From the NCBI RefSeq assembly GCF_008973665.1, contig NZ_WACP01000002.1, forward strand, positions 124,001 through 188,000: a stretch of 64,000 bases of DNA. The letters run 5' to 3'. The notes beneath the pieces were generated by a model, which saw only the letters and a program-made list of their open reading frames with translations, made no database searches and was not told the DNA's origin. Every line of letters starts with the position of its first letter. The first letter of the stretch is position 1. The stretch comes from Paenibacillus tengchongensis. Its GTDB lineage: Bacteria > Bacillota > Bacilli > Paenibacillales > Paenibacillaceae. Below are positions 9,169 through 18,359 of this stretch, in pieces. A program made the translations under genes and the position numbers.

Positions 9169-11316
9169 ATGTCTACGCCTGTCATGGCCACTAAGCTTTA
9201 CATTCCCACGCCCCGGCCGGAAGCGGTGCTGCGTCAGCGGTTGACCGACAGACTCAACAAGGGCCTGTACCGCAGGTTGACCCTGATCTCCGCGTCCGCA
9301 GGTTACGGGAAAACGGCCCTCGTCTGTGAATGGCTCGCCGGATGCGGGCGGCCGGCGGCCTGGCTGTCACTGGAGGAGGGGGACAGCGAGCCGGGCCGCT
9401 TTCTGGCTTGTATCCTCTCCTCCCTGCAGACGCTAGGAGGGGATCTCGGCCAAGGCTTGCTTGCCGTACTGTCGACGCCTCAGCCGCCGCCGGTCGAGGT
9501 GATTCTGGCCGCGCTCGTGAATGAGATTGCGGGCGTTGCGGAGCCGTTTATTCTTGTGCTCGATGACTATCATGCAGCGGAGTCAGGGCCGGTCAGCCAG
9601 GCGATGTCCTACCTGCTGGAACATCTTCCCCCGCAGATGCATGTGGTTATTACGACCCGCGAAGACCCGGAGCTTCCACTGGCCCGGCTGCGCGTGCGCG
9701 GCCAGTTGACCGAGTTGCGGTCCGGCGATCTGAGATTTACCCGCGCGGAAGCGGAGGATTTCCTGAACCGCAGCAGGGGACTTAGCCTGGCCCCGGAGCA
9801 AATCGCCTTACTGGAGACGCGCACCGAAGGCTGGATTGCCGGGCTGCATTTGGCGGCACTTTCTATGGAGGGGGAACCGGACGCAGACCGGCTGATCCGC
9901 TCATTCACGGGCAGCCACCGTTATGTGCTTGATTATCTGGTGGAAGAGCTTCTGCAGCGGCAACCGGCGGCGGTACAAAGGTTCCTGCTGCGGACCTCGG
10001 TCCTCAGCCGCCTATGCGGTGCGCTCTGTGATGAGCTTCTGCCCGGCGCGGAGGTTCCCGGCCGGGAAATCTTAAGTGAGCTGGACCGCCGGAATCTGTT
10101 TATCGTACCCTTGGACAGCGAACGGCGGTGGTACCGTTATCACCATTTGTTCGCCGAGGCTCTCCGCAGGAAGCTACAGACTGGCCCGGAAGGGGGAAAT
10201 ATCGCAGAGCTGCATCTACGGGCAAGCGTCTGGTACGAACAGCAGGGCGATGAGATTGAAGCGTTCCGCCATGCCGCTGCTTCCGGGGATATCGGGCGCT
10301 CCGCCAATCTGCTGGAGGGCAGGGGAATGCCGCTGCATCTCCGCGGAGCGGCGGGTAGCTCACTAGAATGGCTGGGGTCTCTGCCTGCAGCGGAACTGGA
10401 TGCCCGGCCCGCCTTGTGGGTAATGTATGGTTCGGCTCTGCTGATAGCAGGCAAGCCGACGGGCGCCGAACAGAAGCTGCGTTCTGCCGAAGCAGCCTTG
10501 GCCGGGGCAGAAGAGGATGCCGGTGTCAGGGAACTGCACGGGCTGATTGCAGCCACCCGGGCCACACTGGCGTCACTGGTGCTGAACGGCAGCCTGGACA
10601 GCGCCGAACAACAATTACAGACCGCAGAGGCTAGCCTCCAAAGTGAGGAATTGGACGACAGTACCGGTAGGCTTGTGGGGCTGATCGCCTCTGTAAACGG
10701 CGGCTCAGAGACCGGCTTCAATACAGAAACCGTAATTGATGAGGTGATCGTAGAGTCGCGCCGGGCGCTTGCGTATCTGCGTCCGGACAATCTGCCTGTC
10801 CGGACGGCAGCCGCCTGGATGCTGGGCGTGGCCTGCCAGCGGCGCCTTCTCTATCCGGCTGCCCGCGAGGCCTTCAGCGAAGTCATCACGAACAGCCGAA
10901 GGCTCGGCCATCAACTGATGGCGGTCATGGCACTGACCGGCCTTGGCCAGATCGAGGAAGCGGAGAATCAGCGCAGCCTGGCAGCCGGCTACTACCGGGA
11001 GGCGCTGCGCCTGGGCGGCAGCCTGCCGCTCCCGGCTCTGGGTGAGGCGCAGCTTGGCCTGGAACGTGCGGGCAACTGGGAAGAGAAGATCAGCCGCCTG
11101 GCCGAGCCGCTTAGCCCCCGGGAGCTTGAGGTGCTTGAGCTGATTGCCAAGGGTCTGTCGAACCGAGAGATTGGCGAGCGGCTTTATCTGGCCCTGGACA
11201 CGGTCAAAGGGCATAACCGCCGGATTTTTGAGAAACTGCAGGTACAGCGACGAACGGAGGCGGTGGCCCGGGCCACGGAATGGAAACTGATTCCGGACAC
11301 CCGTAAACCACACTAA
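9169..11316 (+). CDS. MalT-like LuxR-family transcriptional regulator (LAL type)
   Basis: Large ATP-binding LuxR regulator of 715 residues. N-terminal STAND ATPase with Walker A GYGKT at residues 45-49 and a Walker B-like FILVLDDYH; central helical repeat region; C-terminal LuxR HTH beginning LSPRELEVLELIAKGLSNREIGERL and ending before WKLIPDTRK. Such proteins act as signal-gated activators. AAGGGGGCG precedes the ATG. The DUF4386 gene starts 64 bases downstream on the same strand, a pairing I associate with Paenibacillus; it may be a target. The effector is unknown. Confidence 0.88.
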   Translation: MSTPVMATKLYIPTPRPEAVLRQRLTDRLNKGLYRRLTLISASAGYGKTALVCEWLAGCGRPAAWLSLEEGDSEPGRFLACILSSLQTLGGDLGQGLLAVLSTPQPPPVEVILAALVNEIAGVAEPFILVLDDYHAAESGPVSQAMSYLLEHLPPQMHVVITTREDPELPLARLRVRGQLTELRSGDLRFTRAEAEDFLNRSRGLSLAPEQIALLETRTEGWIAGLHLAALSMEGEPDADRLIRSFTGSHRYVLDYLVEELLQRQPAAVQRFLLRTSVLSRLCGALCDELLPGAEVPGREILSELDRRNLFIVPLDSERRWYRYHHLFAEALRRKLQTGPEGGNIAELHLRASVWYEQQGDEIEAFRHAAASGDIGRSANLLEGRGMPLHLRGAAGSSLEWLGSLPAAELDARPALWVMYGSALLIAGKPTGAEQKLRSAEAALAGAEEDAGVRELHGLIAATRATLASLVLNGSLDSAEQQLQTAEASLQSEELDDSTGRLVGLIASVNGGSETGFNTETVIDEVIVESRRALAYLRPDNLPVRTAAAWMLGVACQRRLLYPAAREAFSEVITNSRRLGHQLMAVMALTGLGQIEEAENQRSLAAGYYREALRLGGSLPLPALGEAQLGLERAGNWEEKISRLAEPLSPRELEVLELIAKGLSNREIGERLYLALDTVKGHNRRIFEKLQVQRRTEAVARATEWKLIPDTRKPH

Positions 11317-11380
11317 AGTGTCTACAGCTCCCAATTCTCCTCAGGCTATACTGCTATTACATTAGCCGGGGGTGGGTCAG

Positions 11381-12031
11381 ATGAAGAACGTGTCTAGAGG
11401 GGTTGGCTTACTGTTTCTTTTGTCGACAGGTGTGTATTTACTGGGGAGCGGGCTTCTGGAACCGGTGCTGGACCGTCCGGAGCTGCTTGCGGGTCTGTAT
11501 CCGGAACGGACAACGGTCTGGGCAGGCTTCTTTCTGGAGCTCATTAACGCTATAGCGGTGGTGGCGATTGGCATGCTGCTGTACCCGATTCTGAAAAAAT
11601 ACAACGAGGCGTTCGCGCTGGGGTACTTCGGCTCGCGGCTGATCGAATCCGTACTGCTCCTGTTAAGCGCAGCGGCGCCTCTGCTCCTTCTTGCACTCAG
11701 CAAGGACTTTATCGCTGGAGGGAATGCCCGGGAGCCGTATGATGTTACTGCTGCGAGTATGCTGTTGGAAGGGTACTCCGTATTTTTTCAAATCGCCATG
11801 ATTATGCTGGGCTTGGGCAGCTTGCTGCTGTGCACGGTGCTCTACCGCTCGCGGCTGATTCCGCGGTTCTTGTCCATTCTCGGTTACGCCGGGTATGCGG
11901 CCCTGCTGGTGAGCGGCTGTCTGACGCTTCTCGGGCAAGAGAGCGGCTCTATCCTGTATATTCCGGGGGCGATATTTGAGATTGCATTTCCCGTGTGGCT
12001 CATCGTTAAAGGCCTCAAACAGCGGACATAA
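11381..12031 (+). CDS. DUF4386 membrane protein
   Basis: Protein of 216 residues with about six hydrophobic segments and little soluble sequence, matching DUF4386 (N-terminal VGLLFLLSTGVYLLGSGLLEP; family often carries a conserved YPILK motif after the second or third segment, seen here as LLYPILKKY). The start ATG at 11381 follows GGGGGTGGG by 4-5 bases; a GTG three codons upstream is an alternative. It is directly downstream of the LAL regulator and likely controlled by it. Role unknown. Confidence 0.75.
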   Translation: MKNVSRGVGLLFLLSTGVYLLGSGLLEPVLDRPELLAGLYPERTTVWAGFFLELINAIAVVAIGMLLYPILKKYNEAFALGYFGSRLIESVLLLLSAAAPLLLLALSKDFIAGGNAREPYDVTAASMLLEGYSVFFQIAMIMLGLGSLLLCTVLYRSRLIPRFLSILGYAGYAALLVSGCLTLLGQESGSILYIPGAIFEIAFPVWLIVKGLKQRT

Positions 12032-12140
12032 TCTTGCTATAGCCCTACCCTATAACTTGTCATAGGGCATTGGTAGAACAGTCATACCTTCCGGTTATGC
12101 TATATTAAATTTAACATTTAACCGATGAGGAGATTGCCCT

Positions 12141-13280
12141 ATGACGACTCAGACCGAACCCAAACAACGGACCATTACACCGTTCCGTTACGATATTGTT
12201 GGCAGCTTCCTGCGCCCGGCGGCGCTCAAAGAAGCGAGACTGAAATTCAAGAACGGTGAGCTCAGCGCGGAGCAACTGAAGGAAGTGGAGAACGCCGAGA
12301 TCGTGAAGCTGGTACAGAAACAGAAAGAGGTGGGCCTGAAGGCTGTAACCGACGGCGAGTTCCGCCGCTCCTGGTGGCATCTGGACTTCTTCTGGGGCTT
12401 TGACGGCGTGGAACGGACGATCATCGATCAGGGCTACCAGTTCAACGGTGCGGAGTCAAGACCGGAAACCGCCCGCCTGACCGGAAAAATCAGCTACACC
12501 AGCCATCCCTTCGTAGCTCACTACACCTTCCTGAACAGCATTGCCGGCGACGATGTTGTCGCCCGCCAGTCGGTGCCTGCGGCGGCGCAACTCCTGTTCG
12601 AGCTGGACCGCGTGGAGAATAAGGAAAGCACGAACGCGCTTTACCCGAGCCGGGAAGAGCTGCTGGCCGATATTGCCAAAGCGTACAAAGCGGCGGCGCT
12701 TGATCTCTACGCTGCGGGCTGCCGCAGCCTCCAGTTCGACGACTGCACCTGGGGAGCACTCTGCGACGAGCAGTATATCGCCATCATGGAGCAGATCGGA
12801 GTAGACGTAGCCGAGTATGCCAAGGAGCTGGCCGGGCTGAATGCAGCCGTTGTATCCGGCCTGCCGGAGGATCTTGTGGTTACAACCCATGTGTGCCGCG
12901 GCAACTATGTATCGACGTTTGCCGGAGTAGGCGGAGGCTATGAGCCCATCGTACAGACGCTGCTGGGCATCGACAACTATTCCGGCTTCTATCTGGAGTT
13001 CGATACCGACCGGGCCGGCGATTTCAAGCCGCTGCGTTATCTGAAGGACAACCAGCAGGTAGTGCTGGGTCTCTTCTCCTCCAAGTTCGGCGAGCTGGAG
13101 AATAAGGAGGACATCCTGAAACGGCTTGAAGAAGCGCAGCAATACGTCGATCTGGACCGGATCTGCCTGAGCCCGCAGTGCGGCTTCGCTTCCACGGAAG
13201 AAGGCAACCACCTGAGCGAAGAGCAGCAGTGGCGCAAGCTGGCGTTCATCAAGGAGATTGCCGAAGAGATCTGGAAATAA
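12141..13280 (+). CDS. cobalamin-independent methionine synthase-like protein (YxjG/YxjH type)
   Basis: MetE C-terminal-domain homologue of 379 residues, about half the length of full MetE, as in B. subtilis YxjG/YxjH. Zinc ligands are visible: His and Cys in TTHVCRGNY and Cys in LSPQCGFAS. FDDCTWGAL forms part of the substrate site. It probably transfers a methyl group to homocysteine from a donor other than polyglutamylated methyl-THF. GAGGAGATTG precedes the ATG. B. subtilis yxjG/yxjH are controlled by S-box riboswitches; none is visible in the 109 bases here. A strong terminator follows. Confidence 0.88.
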   Translation: MTTQTEPKQRTITPFRYDIVGSFLRPAALKEARLKFKNGELSAEQLKEVENAEIVKLVQKQKEVGLKAVTDGEFRRSWWHLDFFWGFDGVERTIIDQGYQFNGAESRPETARLTGKISYTSHPFVAHYTFLNSIAGDDVVARQSVPAAAQLLFELDRVENKESTNALYPSREELLADIAKAYKAAALDLYAAGCRSLQFDDCTWGALCDEQYIAIMEQIGVDVAEYAKELAGLNAAVVSGLPEDLVVTTHVCRGNYVSTFAGVGGGYEPIVQTLLGIDNYSGFYLEFDTDRAGDFKPLRYLKDNQQVVLGLFSSKFGELENKEDILKRLEEAQQYVDLDRICLSPQCGFASTEEGNHLSEEQQWRKLAFIKEIAEEIWK

Positions 13281-13310
13281 TCCGCTTGCCGGAAGCAGCC
13301 TGAACAGACA

Positions 13311-13343
13311 ACAGCCGTACGGAGGAATACTCCGTACGGCTGT
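13311..13343. terminator. strong bidirectional terminator
   Basis: A perfect 14-bp stem (ACAGCCGTACGGAG with its complement) and 5-base loop, followed by TTTTGTCT on the plus strand. It sits between two converging genes, the MetE-like gene and the methyltransferase. Confidence 0.9.
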
Positions 13344-13373
13344 TTTGTCTATTGGATGGACCGGAGCGGCGGC

Positions 13374-14207
13374 TTAGTCTGCCGGCTTGGACCCGCAGGC
13401 CATAAAGAAGAGCATCATCGCATGGGCATCCGGTGATGCTGTGAAATGCTCATAGGCCGTGTTAAGCGCGTCATACTCTTCTTCAGTAATAATGCCTTGC
13501 TGGCAGAAGGCCTTGAACCGGCCGATATCCAGCTGGCAGTTGAAGCCCTCGATGCCGTGCAAATCACTGTGCTGGATAACAGCGTCCATATCGGTGTCCT
13601 GGAAGCCGGAATCGGCCAGGAGGCGCGGCAGGCTTCGTCCGATATGGCGGTTTCCCCCGCGCGCCGCCTGCTGCCGGGCGAGTTTGTTCAAGATGGAAGG
13701 CAGGACATCGAGGTCAGGGGACAACGCCCCAAAGACGCCGTCATCGATATCAATAATGGCGAGCTTGCCGCCCGGCTTAAGCACACGCTTAAGCTCCATT
13801 GCCGCCTGCAGCGGCTGATGCAGGTGAAGAAAGAGTAGACGGGCAATCACGAAATCATATGTATTGCCGGGCAGACCCGTTTCGTATACGGAAGCCTGCG
13901 TGAGCTGCAGCCTTGTTTCAGGCACATCCCCCAGCCTGCGCCTAGCTGTTTCCAGCAAGTTGTCATCAATATCCAGCGCCGTAATTTTACTGTTCGGCAG
14001 ATGCCTCAGCAGTTGCCCGGTTACGAACCCCGGTCCCGCCCCGGCCTCCAGAATGTTCATTCCGTCTGACAATCCAAACCCTTGCAGCGTGCGGAATTCC
14101 TTGTTCCAGCCCATCAGCGCCTGTTCCTGCAAGCGCAGCAGCTCTGCCTCGGCTCCAACACGGTCACTGACGTTCTGAAAATTGTACGTGGAGTTGCGTA
14201 CACCCAT
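13374..14207 (-). CDS. class I SAM-dependent methyltransferase
   Basis: Protein of 277 residues with a Rossmann methyltransferase core. Motif I is ILEAGAGPGFVTGQLL, motif II acidic residue in ITALDIDDN, and the post-motif region reads LKRVLKPGGKLAIIDIDDG, as in UbiE/Methyltransf_11-type enzymes. The start at MGVRNSTYNF follows GGGAGGAATAGGT. The substrate is not evident. It is monocistronic between a shared terminator and a remnant-bearing gap. Confidence 0.85.
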   Translation of the reverse strand: MGVRNSTYNFQNVSDRVGAEAELLRLQEQALMGWNKEFRTLQGFGLSDGMNILEAGAGPGFVTGQLLRHLPNSKITALDIDDNLLETARRRLGDVPETRLQLTQASVYETGLPGNTYDFVIARLLFLHLHQPLQAAMELKRVLKPGGKLAIIDIDDGVFGALSPDLDVLPSILNKLARQQAARGGNRHIGRSLPRLLADSGFQDTDMDAVIQHSDLHGIEGFNCQLDIGRFKAFCQQGIITEEEYDALNTAYEHFTASPDAHAMMLFFMACGSKPAD

Positions 14208-14339
14208 ACCTATTCCTCCCGTTTCGTAATGAACAGCTGAACGAAAGAGCTCCTGGAAGTTATACCCTGGTGAATTTGTTTATTCTATCACACAACCGCC
14301 AGGGGTGGGGCGAGACCCCGGTTACCGGGATCAGCTGTA

Positions 14340-14820
14340 GCGGCGCAATCATATGATCCGCAACAAGTATGCGCATGTAACGGTGTCGGAGCTGTCGGAT
14401 GAGTATTTTCTGTCTTTTGATTCCATCAAAAAAATCATCTACAAGAAGAACGGCGGACATTTAACCTATGCTCCCCGGTGGAGTCGGCTGTCCGTTATGC
14501 CCAGGCCGGGATGTTGGAAGATTGGATCGACTGCTGTCTGCGGTTTAGCTGCCGGATGGTTCCGCTCCTGCAAAATTCCGCAGAAGACAAACATTACTGC
14601 GTTGGTGTCGTCAAGCTTCCGCTGCGGCTCATTCAGCATGACGGCTTAGCGGCTGGTGGAGGCGATGGGGACGCTATTGGCCGGGCTGAGGCATCATAAG
14701 ATCAATGCTGATCAAACATCGTCATGATCCATGGGAACGCCGTCTATAAGCGATTTAAGAATTGGTTACAATTAATCGATCTCGATGAAGTCGAAAATGT
14801 CAGGAATTCCCCGGATACCT
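14340..14820 (+). pseudogene. decayed gene fragments in a 615-base gap
   Basis: No intact gene fills 14208-14822. From 14353 a frame reads VSELSDEYFLSFDSIKKIIYKK, resembling the C-terminal HTH of small CD3324-like proteins, but the 5' part is missing. From 14478 another frame reads ESAVRYAQAGMLEDWI and then YCVGVVKLPLRL, protein-like but without partner sequence. Both are short and out of frame with each other. They look like remains of one or two degraded genes; family calls are tentative. Confidence 0.4.
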
Positions 14821-14822
14821 TC

Positions 14823-16067
14823 TCAGCTCACCTCATGCTTCCGGAAGCCGCGCCAGGCGAAGGGGAGGCACAGGACGGTCATAAGAAGGGCGGTCCAGCC
14901 AATAGCATACGGCAGCGGGACACTGAGGCCCAAGAGATGAAGCAGGTCATATCCGCGAAAAGTCTCAAAAATCTCTGTTTGTCTGCCCGGCAAAAGCGCC
15001 AGCAGATGATTGAATAGTTGCTCCTTGCTCTCCGGGATAAAGAGAGGAGTAAAGAGTAGCACAACGCACCAGATCATAACGGAGAACGGTGTGCGCATTC
15101 TGGAAGACAGCAGCAGAGTGAAGCTTACCATCGCCAGACAGGCCAGCCAGCCGATCAGTGTGGTCAGGAGAAAGGCGCCGAGCACAGTGAAGGGATAGGG
15201 CGAGAAGAGGTGCCGCGTGTCGAGAATTTGGAAAGACGAGTCCCAACCCGAAGCCCCATAGATGCTTAAAGCCAAGGCAAGCACGATAAGCCATCCCAGC
15301 AGGAACATGCCGCTGGAGAACAGGAGCGCGGCGTTGATCTTCGCCCGGATGAGCTTGCCCCGGCCGTGCCGGGTCGAGAGGATGATGGCATCCGCTCCGC
15401 TCTGGTATTCAGAGGAGAAGACGGGGGCGGCACAGATGCTGAGCACGAAGCAGGCGATAAGAAAGAAGATGCTGGAGTTCACCAGGATGATATACCAGCC
15501 TTTGGCATAATCAAATTTCAGCGGAACACTGATCCGTTCGTTCATCTGCCGGAAGGTTGCTTTGTCAGCATCGGAGTATGTTATGCCTTCGGGGTTCTGC
15601 TCCAGATAGCCCTCAATATACGCTGTCCGTTGTTCATAGAAGGTGGCGGCTTTCTCAGGAGCAAGGGTATCGACTACGAAATAGTCGTATTCTGTGGTTG
15701 GGGAGAACCCTGAACGTAAGAGGCCTAGAATCGGATAATCAGGATAGGTAGCGAAAAAGCCTTCATTTCCAAGATAGGAAATGCCTCCGTCGGTAACCCT
15801 GTCTGCAGTTCTCAATATCTGCTGATAGTGCGCAACCGTCCCGGAGAAGACCTCGGGCGTCAGATCTCCCCGGAAATTTCGGGCATAGTGTTTCTCCTGC
15901 TTAATGGCAGCAAGACCTGTTACCTTTCCGTCTGCATCATAAGACTGCTCATGAAAGGCGGGCACAACCGTACAGAGCACCGACACAATGAGAATACCGA
16001 GCAGCCCGAAGAGGGTGGATTTGCGGCGGATAAGCTTGCGCAGCTCATAACCGGTTAAGGTATTCAA
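14823..16067 (-). CDS. ABC transporter permease, exporter type
   Basis: Membrane protein of 414 residues: one N-terminal segment (TLFGLLGILIVSVLCTVVPAF), an extracytoplasmic domain of about 150 residues, then five or more hydrophobic segments. This is the layout of ABC-2 type permeases. Its start overlaps the ATPase stop in an ATGA arrangement, so the two are coupled. Cargo unknown; antibiotics, peptides or lipids are usual for this class. The operon head is probably the ECF sigma gene upstream. Confidence 0.85.
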   Translation of the reverse strand: MNTLTGYELRKLIRRKSTLFGLLGILIVSVLCTVVPAFHEQSYDADGKVTGLAAIKQEKHYARNFRGDLTPEVFSGTVAHYQQILRTADRVTDGGISYLGNEGFFATYPDYPILGLLRSGFSPTTEYDYFVVDTLAPEKAATFYEQRTAYIEGYLEQNPEGITYSDADKATFRQMNERISVPLKFDYAKGWYIILVNSSIFFLIACFVLSICAAPVFSSEYQSGADAIILSTRHGRGKLIRAKINAALLFSSGMFLLGWLIVLALALSIYGASGWDSSFQILDTRHLFSPYPFTVLGAFLLTTLIGWLACLAMVSFTLLLSSRMRTPFSVMIWCVVLLFTPLFIPESKEQLFNHLLALLPGRQTEIFETFRGYDLLHLLGLSVPLPYAIGWTALLMTVLCLPFAWRGFRKHEVS

Positions 16068-16972
16068 GCTTCTTCCTCCTTTCGCTTCGCTACCAGCGGG
16101 TCCGCTTCCTCATGGAAGTGGAACAGATACAGGTCTTCCAGAGTCGGTGCAACCGGAACTGCGCCCGGAGCGGGCGGAGCAGGGGAGGCGGAGATGACGC
16201 GCAGCTCGGCTTCGTTCCCTTCATGCTTCAGGCTGCTGACCAGATGGACATGGCTGAAGCGCTCGGCTTCCTGCTCGGGCAGGCGGCACAGCCATACATG
16301 CCCCTCCATGCTGGCGGTAAGATGCTGGGCGGTTCCGCTCATGAGGATACGGCCCTTCTTCATCATCAGAATCCGATGGGCGATTTGCTCGACGTCGGGG
16401 ACGATGTGGGTGGACAGCAGCACGATCTTGTTCTTGGCCAGATCGGCGATCATATTGCGGAAGCGGATCCGCTCCTTCGGGTCAAGCCCGGCGGTCGGCT
16501 CGTCGAGGACGAGGATGCCGGGATCGTTCAGCAGCGCCTGTGCAATACCGAGCCGCTGCTTCATGCCGCCGGAGAAGGTGCGGATCTTCTTGCGGGAGGC
16601 GTCAGCCAGCGAGACCCGTTCGAGCAGCTCTGCCGTCCGGTGTTTGGCGGCGCTGGGCGTGAGCCCCTTCAGCGTTGCAATATAGTGCATAAATTCGCGG
16701 GCCGTAAAGTCCGGGTAATAGCCGAAATCCTGCGGCAAATAACCGAGCAGATCGCGGTACTTCTCGCCGAGTAAGGCGATCGGCTGCCCGTCCAGCGCAA
16801 TATGGCCGGAGGTGGGCGAGAGAACGCCGCAGATCATGCGCATCAGGGTTGTTTTGCCGGCGCCGTTCGCGCCGAGCAGTCCGTAGACGCCCGGATACAG
16901 GTGAGCCGATATGTTGTCTACGGCCGATGCTTTGCCGTAACGCTTGCTGACGGCCTGGAGCGTCAGTTCCAT
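16064..16972 (-). CDS. ABC transporter ATP-binding protein, exporter type
   Basis: ATPase of 302 residues. Walker A GANGAGKTT, signature FSGGMKQRLGIAQ, Walker B ILVLDEPTAGLDP, and the H-loop in LLSTHIV are all present. It resembles the ATPases of ABC-2 type exporters. The C-terminal 80 residues form an extra domain with a Pro/Ala-rich stretch. It is coupled to the permease gene by a 4-base overlap. The 577-base gap upstream contains repeats, separating it from the membrane protein and sigma factor genes. Confidence 0.92.
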   Translation of the reverse strand: MELTLQAVSKRYGKASAVDNISAHLYPGVYGLLGANGAGKTTLMRMICGVLSPTSGHIALDGQPIALLGEKYRDLLGYLPQDFGYYPDFTAREFMHYIATLKGLTPSAAKHRTAELLERVSLADASRKKIRTFSGGMKQRLGIAQALLNDPGILVLDEPTAGLDPKERIRFRNMIADLAKNKIVLLSTHIVPDVEQIAHRILMMKKGRILMSGTAQHLTASMEGHVWLCRLPEQEAERFSHVHLVSSLKHEGNEAELRVISASPAPPAPGAVPVAPTLEDLYLFHFHEEADPLVAKRKEEEA

Positions 16973-17090
16973 AATGAGATAGGCCCCTTTCTAGGGTGGG
17001 ATAAACACGGTATAACATAGAATGTAAGCTTGGAAATGGCAGGAGTGGAGCCGCAGCGGCCGGGCTCAGACATCTCCTGAACCTACTGAG

Positions 17091-17298
17091 CACCTTGACC
17101 GCTTAAATTGCAGCTATAACCATCTACCTTGGGAGTAAAAGCTGGGGATGGCGGCGTAATACTATCCTTAGATTTGGCTTGCTCAAGATATTAGCACCTT
17201 CAACGCATCAAATTGCAGCTACGCACCATATACCTGGCGGGTAAGAGCGGAGATGGGGGCGCACACTGTCCTTAGACGCGGCTTGGTCAAGGTAATAG
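17091..17298. repeat. imperfect tandem repeat, two units of about 104 bp
   Basis: Unit A (17091-17194) and unit B (17195-17298) both begin CACCTT, share AAATTGCAGCTA, a TATACCT/TCTACCT block, GAGATGG/GGGATGG, TCCTTAGA and TTGGTCAAG/TTGCTCAAG, and end in TAG. No reading frame is conserved. It lies between the exporter ATPase gene and the membrane protein gene of the ECF sigma operon. Confidence 0.65.
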
Positions 17299-17304
17299 TT
17301 GGAT

Positions 17305-17485
17305 TTCCGCACACTAATTTAGCCGTTCTTACCGTTTTCAGCCATCTATTTGGATTATCGCTACTTAATTTGGCCGATGTTGGCGAACGCATTGATTTTC
17401 ACTCCAATTAAGTGGCGATTATCTAACTAAAATGGTGATAATCGCCAATCAGGTGAAATTAGATAGCGATTATCCAACTATACTT
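17305..17485. repeat. dispersed intergenic repeat, copy 1
   Basis: About 180 bases built from repeated forms of TTAAGTGGCGATTATC on both strands (for example GATTATCGCTACTTAATTTGG, read here in pieces, and CCAATTAAGTGGCGATTATC). The inverted arms could fold into a long hairpin. A clearly related copy lies at 53341-53524. No coding sequence. It resembles a REP/MITE-like non-coding element. Confidence 0.65.
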
Positions 17486-17549
17486 CTGGTTGTTAACGGA
17501 GCTGCGCGCAATACCGGTACCATCAATACCGTCCATAAGCCCCTTCAAT

Positions 17550-18359
17550 CTACAAGGCCTTTGCGCCTTCCGCCCGGCGGAAGCCGCGGAGCATCCGGTG
17601 CAGTTGGGCGAAAGCCGTGATTCCGGATAGCAGGAGCACGCACAGCCAGGCTCCAGGGGCCGAACCGCCACCGTACAGCAGCTCATTCAGGCCGCCTCCG
17701 GCCGGAGAACGGAAGGCTCCGGCAAGCTGCACAGTAAGCAGCAGTGCAGTGAAGAAGGAGCAGGCCGAGCCTTTGTCCCGGATGCGGGGCCGGTTGAACA
17801 GCCATAAGCAGCCTGCCGCCGCAACCGTAAACGGAGTGAAGAGATAGAGCAGCAAATGGCTGAGCTGCTGGCCCCAGGCCAGGCTGAGGCAACCGGCCAG
17901 GCCGGAGATGCCGACAACATCGGCGATGGCGAAGAGGCACAGCCGGGACAGGAAGAGCCGCTCCAGCGAGTACAAGGTGCTCATCTCCAGCTCGGCCATC
18001 CGGCAGGCGTAGGAGCGGGCGAGCAGGCGCATGCCCGTCAGGGCCAGCAGCGGCGAGACGGTGGACAGGACAGCGAGCAGCTGCCAGCGGTCGGCGAATG
18101 CACCCGGCGGAACTCTTACCGCCAGCAGCAGGGCAGCGAGCAACAGCGCGATATGGCTAAGCCAGACCTTCCAGCCGATAAAATGCAGCTGCCGGAGAAA
18201 GAAGCTCCAGCCGCTGCTGCGCTGCGCCAATTCCCCGCGCCGCGTCTGCTCAAGAATCAGGGCTGCGGTCTCAAAAGTCTGCTTCAACCGCGTCTCGTCA
18301 GGCTTCGGAGCAGGGGGAGCCTGCAGCTGCTTGGCGAGCTCTTTCCGGTTCATGTTCAT
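17550..18359 (-). CDS. membrane protein encoded with ECF sigma factor (possible anti-sigma)
   Basis: Protein of 269 residues with a soluble N-terminal part of about 70 residues and roughly six hydrophobic segments after it. It overlaps the end of the ECF sigma gene by 62 bases, so the two are tightly coupled. The placement suggests a membrane-bound modulator of the sigma factor, but no recognised anti-sigma zinc motif (HxxxCxxC) is visible. Function is inferred only from position. Confidence 0.6.
   Translation of the reverse strand: MNMNRKELAKQLQAPPAPKPDETRLKQTFETAALILEQTRRGELAQRSSGWSFFLRQLHFIGWKVWLSHIALLLAALLLAVRVPPGAFADRWQLLAVLSTVSPLLALTGMRLLARSYACRMAELEMSTLYSLERLFLSRLCLFAIADVVGISGLAGCLSLAWGQQLSHLLLYLFTPFTVAAAGCLWLFNRPRIRDKGSACSFFTALLLTVQLAGAFRSPAGGGLNELLYGGGSAPGAWLCVLLLSGITAFAQLHRMLRGFRRAEGAKAL

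Noticed and set aside
12032..12140. SAM riboswitch (S-box) before the MetE-like gene
   Set aside because: The gap is only 109 bases and shows neither the S-box core nor a terminator.
13374..14207. Erm-type rRNA methyltransferase
   Set aside because: Motif I is a methyltransferase site but the UbiE-like LKRVLKPGG region and length do not fit Erm; no NPPY motif is present.
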